This document shows positions 58,191 to 64,000 of a DNA stretch of 64,000 nt, piece by piece (position 1 is the first letter of the stretch; each line of letters begins with the position of its first letter). The translations under genes were made by a program, and so were the position numbers. The DNA is from Fimbriimonas ginsengisoli Gsoil 348 (GTDB lineage Bacteria > Armatimonadota > Fimbriimonadia > Fimbriimonadales > Fimbriimonadaceae), in the NCBI GenBank assembly GCA_945881865.1, contig CAMCVK010000009.1, forward strand, positions 88,528-152,527. Reading direction: 5' to 3'. The notes under the pieces were generated by a model. That model ran no database searches. It saw only the letters and a program-made list of their open reading frames with translations, and was not told where the DNA came from.

Positions 58191-59162
58191 ATGAAACGAA
58201 CTCTTGGAATTTTTGCTTGTGCGGTGGTCGCAGCGGTTGCCGTTGCGCAAACCGGCTCTACGGTGATTCAGGCCTTTGCCGAGGCCATTTCCAGCGCGAA
58301 ATCGCTGTCCGCTAATTATACGGTGCAGGCCGTTGGCGGAGTATCGGCGAAGTACAGCGTTTCTCTGGCCAAGCCCAATAAGGTTCGCCTTGAGAGCGCG
58401 AACGAACTCGTTGTCGCAGATGGCGAAAAAATTACGACCCTTCTAAAATCGGAAGGCAAGTTCTACACCCGCAAGCAGAGCGACGGCGACGCCCGCGCGC
58501 TTCTTGCCGGAGAGGGCTTCACCTTCTGGGCCGGCTTCTTCGACGCGAACGCCTACAAATCTCCGGTAAGCCGTGACATCGCGGGCCGAGAGCGAAACGG
58601 CGAGACCCTGAGCGGCGGCGAAGCCGTCTACGGAGCAAAGTTTGTGCGCTACTTCGTCAGCCCGCAGGACAAGATCGCCCGGCAAGCCACGGTTGACGTA
58701 AACGCGGGTGGCCAAAAGTCGTCGACGGTGATGAATGCGCGAGAGGTTGCGGTTAACCCGGTTCTCACGGACGCCACGTTCACTTTCTCCGCTCCGAAGG
58801 GCGCGGTTGAGGTCGCCGAGGCAGAGTGGAACGCCGCCGAGTTCCTAACTGATCTCGACCAAGCAAAGAAGGTCGCCGCAAAGTCGGGCAAGAAAATCTT
58901 CGCCGACTTTTTCGCTGAGTGGTGCGGACCGTGCAAGCTTCTCGACAAGGAAGTCTTCACCACCGCCAAGTTCAAGGCCCTTAGCAAGAAGTATGTCTTC
59001 CTGAGAATCGACGTGGACCGACAGAAGTCCGTCGCGGAGGCCTACAAGATCGAAGCCATGCCGACCCAGATGTTGCTCGACAAAGACGGTCAGATCCTGA
59101 AGTCGACGGTTGGCTACGCCAACCCGAGTGCGTTCTTCCAGTGGCTTGAAGGAACCCCGTAA
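58191..59162 (+). CDS. Lipoprotein-carrier-like/DUF2092-type domain fused to thioredoxin
   Basis: The ATG at 58191 gives 323 residues (an in-frame GTG at 58182 is possible). A signal peptide (about 1-18) precedes a first domain (about 20-205) of the LolA/DUF2092-like type: a beta-sheet protein with SLSANYTVQAVGG and SVSLAKPNKVRLES. A thioredoxin domain (about 215-323) follows with WCGPC at 244-248 and cis-Pro in EAMPTQMLL. Exported thioredoxin-like modules act as disulfide reductants. The fusion of a lipid-handling fold and a redox fold is unusual. Confidence 0.75.
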   Translation: MKRTLGIFACAVVAAVAVAQTGSTVIQAFAEAISSAKSLSANYTVQAVGGVSAKYSVSLAKPNKVRLESANELVVADGEKITTLLKSEGKFYTRKQSDGDARALLAGEGFTFWAGFFDANAYKSPVSRDIAGRERNGETLSGGEAVYGAKFVRYFVSPQDKIARQATVDVNAGGQKSSTVMNAREVAVNPVLTDATFTFSAPKGAVEVAEAEWNAAEFLTDLDQAKKVAAKSGKKIFADFFAEWCGPCKLLDKEVFTTAKFKALSKKYVFLRIDVDRQKSVAEAYKIEAMPTQMLLDKDGQILKSTVGYANPSAFFQWLEGTP

Positions 59163-59188
59163 CCCCTTTTAGGGGACGGGCGTTAGTC

Positions 59189-59217
59189 GCGATTTGGCCG
59201 TTCTTCGGCCAAGTCGC
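59189..59217. terminator. Stable hairpin after the thioredoxin-fusion gene
   Basis: GCGATTTGGCCG (59189-59200) pairs with CGGCCAAGTCGC (59206-59217) apart from one T-G pair, with a TTCTT loop. No T run follows, so it could be a leader structure of the next gene instead. Confidence 0.45.
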
Positions 59218-59259
59218 ACCGTTCGGTTAGGTACCCTCGTATTCACTACGGGAAACCCT

Positions 59260-60414
59260 ATGCCCTTGCAGACGACAACCGACGCGGCGGAGTTGCCGAG
59301 CCATGATCAAGTGAGTGATCCAGGCATTCGCCATTTCGCAACAAAGCGCTACCGAGATTCTCTCACCAAAGAAGATTGCCTGGAGATGTTCCGGCAGCTT
59401 TACCTCGCCCGATACTTCGACGTTCGGCTTATTAAAGAGAAGAAGCGAGGCCGATTGCGAGGCACGCTTTACTCCTCGCACAACCAAGAAGCCATCCTTG
59501 TTGGCTCTCTGTTCGGGCTCCGGTCGACCGACTGGATTTCGCCGATCCACCGCGATATGCCGGCGTTCTTCCTGAAGGACGCAAAGTTCCAGTGGGCCGA
59601 GCTTGACCGAATGGGTCTGAGCATTCAACAGGTTTGCTCCCAGGTTTGGGGCCGAGTCGATTCTCCCGGCCGAGCCCGCGACAATTGGTCGCATATCGGA
59701 AGCAAGGAAAAGCGAATCATACACTCGACTTCGATGCTGGCCGGCACGATTCCGGTCGCGGCAGGCGTGGTCTATGCCGACCGTATGAACGGCGGCGATG
59801 CCGTCGTCGTGACGTACAACGGCGAAGGATCAACTGCTCAGGGTGTCTTCCACGAAGCGGTCAACTTTGCCGCCGTCCATAAGCTCCCGGTCGTGACGAT
59901 TATTGAGAACAACCAGTGGGCTTACGGGACGCCGGTTCGACTCGGATGTGCGACACCCGATGTTGCCGACCGAGCAAAGGGCTTCGGCATCCCTGGTTAC
60001 ATCGCCGACGGACAGGATGTTTTCGACGTCTACGACAAGGTTATGTCCGCCGTTGAGTTCGCCCGAAGCGGCCAGGGCCCGTCGATTGTCGAGTGCAAAA
60101 CGTTCCGCGCCTACGGCCACGGTGACCATGACGACGATCGTGCCAATAAGTATCGCGACCCAGCCGAGATTGAGCATGGCCGACTGCGGGACCCGATCGC
60201 GGTTTGCCGGCAGTCGCTTCTTGATCTCGGCTACATCTCCGCCGAAGAGGCGGAGATGTTCATCGCCGAAGGGAAGAACGCATCAGAGGCCACGAACGAA
60301 GATTTCCCGCCGGAAGTCGTGGATTACCTAAACTCCGGCATCGAGTTTGCCCTCGCATCGCCTCAGCCCGAGGCAGAAGAAGGCGGCATGTGGGTCTTCA
60401 AGGAGTCCAAATAA
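59260..60414 (+). CDS. 2-oxoacid dehydrogenase E1 component, alpha subunit
   Basis: The ATG at 59260 gives 384 residues. It is a TPP-dependent dehydrogenase alpha chain: FRQLYLARYFDVRLIK (about 40-55), RGTLYSSHNQEAILVG, GRARDNWSHIGSKEKR (split), and the ThDP motif NGEGSTAQGVFHEAVNF with IIENNQWAYGTP. The EC class may be pyruvate, branched-chain or acetoin dehydrogenase. E1 joins E2 and E3 subunits to convert a 2-oxoacid to acyl-CoA; neither E2 nor E3 is present in the window. The beta gene starts in the stop codon (TAATG). Confidence 0.9.
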   Translation: MPLQTTTDAAELPSHDQVSDPGIRHFATKRYRDSLTKEDCLEMFRQLYLARYFDVRLIKEKKRGRLRGTLYSSHNQEAILVGSLFGLRSTDWISPIHRDMPAFFLKDAKFQWAELDRMGLSIQQVCSQVWGRVDSPGRARDNWSHIGSKEKRIIHSTSMLAGTIPVAAGVVYADRMNGGDAVVVTYNGEGSTAQGVFHEAVNFAAVHKLPVVTIIENNQWAYGTPVRLGCATPDVADRAKGFGIPGYIADGQDVFDVYDKVMSAVEFARSGQGPSIVECKTFRAYGHGDHDDDRANKYRDPAEIEHGRLRDPIAVCRQSLLDLGYISAEEAEMFIAEGKNASEATNEDFPPEVVDYLNSGIEFALASPQPEAEEGGMWVFKESK

Positions 60415-61427
60415 TGGCTGCCATCGCATCGGCTCCGGTTCAAACCAAGAAGAACTATCTAACTGCCCTCAAGGAAGCGATCTCCGAGGAGATGGCGGCG
60501 AACGGCGACATGGTCTGCCTCGGAGAGGATATTGGCCAGCTTGGCGGCGCGTTTGGCGTGACCGAAGGTCTGCAAGATTCCTTTGGCACCCAGCGCGTCA
60601 TCGACATGCCGATTGCCGAAGCCGCGATCATCGGCGCCAGCGTTGGCCTAGCGCTGAACGGCAAGACCGTGATGGCCGAGATGCAGTTCATCGACTTCAT
60701 CACCTGCGGCTTTGACCAGATCGTCAACATGATGGCGACCTACCACTACCGCACCGCCGGGGAAGTCAATCTTCCGGTCGTGGTGCGTGGTCCGGCCGGT
60801 GCTTATGGCGGCGGCGCGCTTTACCACTCTCAGATGAACGAGGCTTGGTTCTGCAATTCGCCCGGCCTGCGCGTTGTGTGCCCGAGTACGCCGTACGACG
60901 CGAAAGGACTGCTGAAGGCGGCACTCCGCGATGGCAACCCTTGCATCTTCTTCGAGATTAAGGAGCTTTATCGTCGAAGCGAGATCGCCGAAATCCTGCC
61001 GGAAGACGACTACATCGTTCCGCTTGGCAAAGCGGCAGTTCGCCGAGAGGGAACCGACGTCACCCTCGTCAGCTATGGCCAAAACGTTTACCACTGCCTT
61101 CAGGCGGCAACCGAACTCGAAAAGCTCGGCGTAAGCGCGGAAGTCATCGACATTCGAAGTCTCGTTCCGCTGGACGAGGAAACGATCTTTGCTTCGTTGG
61201 CTAAAACGAATCGAATCATCGTGGTGAACGAGGCTCCGATGACCTGCGGCTTTGCTGGCGAAATCGTTTCTCGAGTCACGACCAAGGCGTTTGACCTGCT
61301 CGATGCGCCACCGGTGCGAATCACGCGACTCGACACGCCGGTTCCGTGGGTGAAGCCTCTGGAGCTGTTCGTGTTGCCGTCGGTGGAGCGAATCGTTCAG
61401 TCGGCGTTGCAAACGGTTCGGTACTGA
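60414..61427 (+). CDS. 2-oxoacid dehydrogenase E1 component, beta subunit
   Basis: The ATG at 60414 overlaps the alpha stop by 1 nt. The 337-residue protein has AISEEMAANGDMVCLGEDIG (about 17-36), GVTEGL, FIDFITCGFDQIVNMMA, PVVVRGPAGAYGGGALYHSQ and a transketolase C-terminal domain ending in DTPVPWVKPLELFVLPS. Motif RGPAG.YGGGALYHSQ is typical of PdhB/BkdB/AcoB. It forms alpha2beta2 E1 with the upstream gene. Confidence 0.92.
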   Translation: MAAIASAPVQTKKNYLTALKEAISEEMAANGDMVCLGEDIGQLGGAFGVTEGLQDSFGTQRVIDMPIAEAAIIGASVGLALNGKTVMAEMQFIDFITCGFDQIVNMMATYHYRTAGEVNLPVVVRGPAGAYGGGALYHSQMNEAWFCNSPGLRVVCPSTPYDAKGLLKAALRDGNPCIFFEIKELYRRSEIAEILPEDDYIVPLGKAAVRREGTDVTLVSYGQNVYHCLQAATELEKLGVSAEVIDIRSLVPLDEETIFASLAKTNRIIVVNEAPMTCGFAGEIVSRVTTKAFDLLDAPPVRITRLDTPVPWVKPLELFVLPSVERIVQSALQTVRY

Positions 61428-61477
61428 CCGAAAGACCCGTTGCCGAACCTCGCGACCCTCTTGATCCCGTCGGGTGA

Positions 61478-62257
61478 ATGATGGAAGTCTCGCGAAACAA
61501 AGTGGTTCGGCAAGAAGACCGCCAGTGGCTGATGCTACCGGCGGTTTTCTCTTTGTTTTTCCTCTTTTTTGGGGTCGCGGCGTTGGTCGTGGATCCGTTC
61601 GAGCGGGCCGATCCGCGGGGAATGTCGATGAATATTCCCCTCATCGGGCTTGCTTCTCTGATCGTCGCTCTAACGTTAGCCGTCGCGCTGGCGCAACCGC
61701 TCCTCGTGCGATTGGGCTTCTTCCCGGGACCAAGAACCGAGACGTTTCAGGTGGATCCCAATTCGAGACTTCGTCCAATTTTTGTCCTGACCGAAGCCGT
61801 CGGACCGGCGCGCACTCGCGTCGTCGGCGTTTTTGTCATCGCGACTGCCGCAGCTCTCCTCTTCCTTCCGCTACCAGACGAGCCCGTTTCTCGGCTCGTG
61901 CTGGCAACTATCACGGCTGGGCTTATCTGGATAGGTTCCGTGAATGCTCGGGCATCCTGGGCCCGGGGCAGAGTATTGGTCGAGTTCAACTCAACGGGCA
62001 TCCGGATTGATAAGGAGTTCTCGAAGCAGGAAATCCCGTGGGAAGGCGTGGAGCGCGTCAGTGTTTGGAGTGCAGGAGGTCTCACCGATGCGCCTGCCCA
62101 ACGGATTTTGATCCAGGAGCGCAGCACCTCACGGCTTTTGAGCATCAACATTTCCGCCGCGACTGACGAAGACCGGGCTCGGCTGCGAGAAGAACTGTTG
62201 GCTCGGGGAAGATTGGTGGGCGGTGAGGGATTCGAACCCCCAACCCTCTCGGTGTAA
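61478..62257 (+). CDS. Membrane protein with PH-like (bPH) C-terminal region, reading into tRNA-Val
   Basis: The 259-residue protein has two N-terminal membrane segments (about 19-40 and 51-73) and two more (about 112-130 and 137-155). The C-terminal part (SWARGRVLVEFNSTGIRIDKEF, then IPWEGVERVSVWSAGG) resembles a bacterial PH domain. Only the first 247 codons look natural: the last dozen residues (GGEGFEPPTLSV) are what the antisense of tRNA-Val encodes, and the frame stops inside the tRNA gene (44 nt overlap). The functional C terminus may therefore be shorter. Role unknown. Confidence 0.6.
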   Translation: MMEVSRNKVVRQEDRQWLMLPAVFSLFFLFFGVAALVVDPFERADPRGMSMNIPLIGLASLIVALTLAVALAQPLLVRLGFFPGPRTETFQVDPNSRLRPIFVLTEAVGPARTRVVGVFVIATAAALLFLPLPDEPVSRLVLATITAGLIWIGSVNARASWARGRVLVEFNSTGIRIDKEFSKQEIPWEGVERVSVWSAGGLTDAPAQRILIQERSTSRLLSINISAATDEDRARLREELLARGRLVGGEGFEPPTLSV

Positions 62258-62288
62258 ACGAGATGCTCTACCGTTGAGCTAACCGCCC
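62214..62288 (-). tRNA. tRNA-Val (UAC), CCA encoded
   Basis: On the minus strand the acceptor stem GGGCGGT pairs with ACCGCCC. The D arm is GCTC/GAGC, the anticodon stem TCTCG/CGAGA, and the loop TTTACAC has anticodon TAC (reads GTA). The T arm GGGTTCGAATCCC and the encoded CCA complete it. The opposite strand carries the 3' end of the PH-like gene. Confidence 0.94.
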
Positions 62289-62301
62289 AAACCTTAACGA
62301 A

Positions 62302-62307
62302 ATTATA
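62302..62307 (-). promoter_or_regulatory. tRNA-Val promoter -10
   Basis: Perfect TATAAT on the minus strand, 13 nt before the first tRNA base. A TTGTAC at 62336-62331 is too far (23 nt) to be a normal -35. Confidence 0.55.
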
Positions 62308-62331
62308 TCTCCAAGCGGTGGCGGAGCGTTG

Positions 62332-62337
62332 TACAAT
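62332..62337 (+). promoter_or_regulatory. Amidase promoter -10
   Basis: TACAAT (62332-62337) lies 15 nt before the ATG at 62353, with TG just ahead of it. The predicted leader is short (about 9 nt), with only CAGGATG as a ribosome-site hint. Confidence 0.4.
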
Positions 62338-62352
62338 GCAACTGAGCTCAGG

Positions 62353-64000
62353 ATGAAGCGAACACTAGAATGCCTAGTGCTATGGATAGCACTCATTGTT
62401 ACGGCGTTTGGGCAGGTCCGACCGGCGGAACTAGCCTATACGGACCGTGGCGTCTCGAAGACGGAAACCGTGCGCGGCTACCGCCTTGGCGACGAGCTCT
62501 TCCTGCCGGTTGAGCGTCTCCCCCAAATCGGCTGGACCGGGTCCGTCCAAGCAGATCGCATCGTGGTTGAGGCCGAAGGCAAGCGACTTTCCCTCCCGTT
62601 CCGCGTCTTCTCTGGCAGTCAGTCCGTGCCCATCAGCCAGGCCCTGCGCGAACTTGGTGCGGCCGGTGCGTGGGACGAACGCGGCATGTCCTTCCGGGTC
62701 TTGGCTGAAATTTCTCGGGTACGGATCGAAAATGGCTCGCTCCAGATCGAGTCCGCGCTGACTTTCCAATCCAAGATTTCGCGATTGCCAACCGGCGCGA
62801 CCGCCGAGCTTTCCGGCGTTAAACTGTCTGCCGCCGTCCAGCGAAGTCTGCCGAGCGATGTCACTGCCACCACCGTTCGCCCCGGAGTGATCCGGCTGAG
62901 TTTCCCCGGCCGGTCTTTGGCCAAGTCTCCTTTAGTTGCCGTCACCGGACGCGAAGTCAGTTTTGGCCTCGATACGATCGCCGTGCCACCCACGCCGCCG
63001 ACTGTTGTCGAGACCCCGAAGCCAGAACCGGTTCAAGAGTTGCCACCGGAAGTGATCGCTCCCGGTGTCGGACAAGAGAATCCGCCCGAACTTGGAAACG
63101 AAGCCACCGGAGAGCTTGCGTTGCGGCTTGTCATTGAAGGCCCGTTGGCTTCATTATTCAGCCTGAAGAACGCCAACGGTACGACGCCAAAGGTCAAGAT
63201 TGAAGCCGCTGACCCAGATCAGATTCAACTACGGTTGTATCAGGTTCAGGCGAGTGTTCCGTCCGGCACCGATCTGCACTCGGCGGCGGTAACCGCCGTC
63301 ACCGCCGCAATCGAGGGCGAAGACACGATTCTCACCTTCTCACTCGCGCGGCCTTGCGGGGTCGAAGTTTGGAGCGACGGCGACGGCGTCCAAATTCAGA
63401 TTTTACGGCCGGACGTCGGCGACGGAAAACTAGCCGGCAAGGTCGTTGTGATTGACCCAGGACACGGCGACCGGGACAGCGGGGCGCACTCTGCGGGAGT
63501 ATCGGAAAAGAACCTGACTTTGGCCATCGGCAAGAAATTAAGCCGTCAACTTGCCGCTCAAGGCGCCACTGTCATCATGACGCGAAAGACGGACGTATTC
63601 ATCTCGCTGACGGAGCGCTCAGCCATCGCCAACCGGAACAAGGCGGACTTCTTCCTCTCCGTTCACATCAACTCATCGGCTAAGCCTGGCACGTCAGGAA
63701 GCATAACGTTCTACCATGGTCCTAGCGCCGTGAAGCAGTTGCTCGCACAATGTATCCAGCGGGAAATCGCGGCAGTGTCGGGACTGCCGAACATTGGTGC
63801 CTGGAGCGACAAACGGATCTATCGATCCGGGTTCGCCGTGCTCAGAAACACGAAGATGCCGGGCGTGCTACTCGAACTTGGGTTCCTCAATCATCCCGTC
63901 GATCGGGCAAGAATGGTTACCGAAAATTTTCAGGATGCGGTCGCGAAGGCCGTGGTTAAAGGACTAAGGGTGTTTCTAGGCGATGCCAAATCAAGCAAAT
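62353..64000 (+). CDS. N-acetylmuramoyl-L-alanine amidase (Amidase_3), open at the right edge
   Basis: The frame is open to the window end (549 codons visible). A signal peptide (about 1-23) is followed by a copper-amine-oxidase-like N-terminal domain (about 30-115) and a linker rich in Pro/Glu. Then comes an AMIN-like domain (about 250-350) and the Amidase_3 domain from about residue 360. The zinc and catalytic set is present: His371 in DPGHGD, Glu385 in VSEKNLTL, His438 in SVHINS and Glu508 in LELGFL. It cleaves the bond between MurNAc and the stem peptide in the periplasm, usually for daughter-cell separation. The stop lies outside. Confidence 0.9.
   Translation, partial: MKRTLECLVLWIALIVTAFGQVRPAELAYTDRGVSKTETVRGYRLGDELFLPVERLPQIGWTGSVQADRIVVEAEGKRLSLPFRVFSGSQSVPISQALRELGAAGAWDERGMSFRVLAEISRVRIENGSLQIESALTFQSKISRLPTGATAELSGVKLSAAVQRSLPSDVTATTVRPGVIRLSFPGRSLAKSPLVAVTGREVSFGLDTIAVPPTPPTVVETPKPEPVQELPPEVIAPGVGQENPPELGNEATGELALRLVIEGPLASLFSLKNANGTTPKVKIEAADPDQIQLRLYQVQASVPSGTDLHSAAVTAVTAAIEGEDTILTFSLARPCGVEVWSDGDGVQIQILRPDVGDGKLAGKVVVIDPGHGDRDSGAHSAGVSEKNLTLAIGKKLSRQLAAQGATVIMTRKTDVFISLTERSAIANRNKADFFLSVHINSSAKPGTSGSITFYHGPSAVKQLLAQCIQREIAAVSGLPNIGAWSDKRIYRSGFAVLRNTKMPGVLLELGFLNHPVDRARMVTENFQDAVAKAVVKGLRVFLGDAKSSK

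Noticed and set aside
1..64000. CRISPR arrays, insertion sequences, integrases or phage genes
   Set aside because: No regularly spaced repeats, transposase, tyrosine or serine recombinase motifs or phage structural proteins were seen in any frame.

Overview
The window looks like a chromosomal segment of a diderm, moderately GC-rich bacterium. Lipoprotein and outer-membrane-type signal peptides, a class A PBP next to a PBP2, several ECF sigma factors and a proton-pumping pyrophosphatase fit an Armatimonadota (Fimbriimonadia-like) genome. That assignment rests on gene content and general impression, not on a marker-gene tree, so it is moderate at best. Many genes overlap by 4 nt (ATGA or GTGA), start on GTG or TTG, and have -10-like boxes very close to the start codon.

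Left part (1-17200), mostly housekeeping. A minus-strand cluster reads livK-livH-livM-livG (branched-chain amino acid type ABC importer without a livF), an acetyl-xylan-esterase-type hydrolase, glycerate 2-kinase and the first 105 codons of a sialate O-acetylesterase cut by the window edge. Next come a TPR membrane protein, a two-lobed aspartyl protease with a PDZ domain, uracil-DNA glycosylase UdgB, an FmdB-type zinc ribbon, a degenerate ArgC-like protein, a secreted protein coupled to a tandem-FKBP lipoprotein, smpB, and a tight minus-strand operon (OB-fold secreted protein, miaA, hfq, dapF) beside apt and a 2Fe-2S ferredoxin. A divergent M20 peptidase follows.

Middle (17200-29750), cell envelope. 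A small beta-barrel-like protein with a strong terminator precedes an envelope-stress-type cassette (ECF sigma factor, one-TM putative anti-sigma, RseB-like secreted protein). PBP1A and PBP2 are adjacent. Facing them on the minus strand are an O-antigen-ligase-like protein and two related GT2 glycosyltransferases. A LysM/SH3/NlpC-P60 hydrolase is preceded by a leader with four hairpins. A terminator and tRNA-Glu(UUC) close the block.

Accessory block (29750-43080), probably an island. It begins at the 3' end of tRNA-Glu and may end at 43074, where 13 nt of that tRNA 3' end recur. It holds an AraC regulator, an outer-membrane protein, an arylsulfatase, a DJ-1/PfpI protein, a membrane protein and a formylglycine-generating enzyme (the sulfatase maturase). 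After a lipoprotein and an unknown 537-residue protein comes a sulfide/persulfide detoxification operon: ECF sigma, TauE/SafE exporter, YgaP-type rhodanese and CstB-type persulfide dioxygenase-rhodanese. No integrase was seen.

Right part (43080-64000). Small hypotheticals (including a 40-codon coupled ORF), a HisC-type aminotransferase, stress/lipid-binding-type proteins, TspO, a cation diffusion facilitator, glyA, folC, and an H+-pyrophosphatase with a roughly 320-residue extracytoplasmic insertion. Then a zinc-ribbon membrane protein, an ECF sigma with an STN-domain membrane partner, a GT-C type membrane protein, a lipoprotein-carrier-like/thioredoxin fusion, the alpha and beta subunits of a 2-oxoacid dehydrogenase E1, a membrane protein that reads into tRNA-Val(UAC), and an N-acetylmuramoyl-L-alanine amidase open at the right edge.
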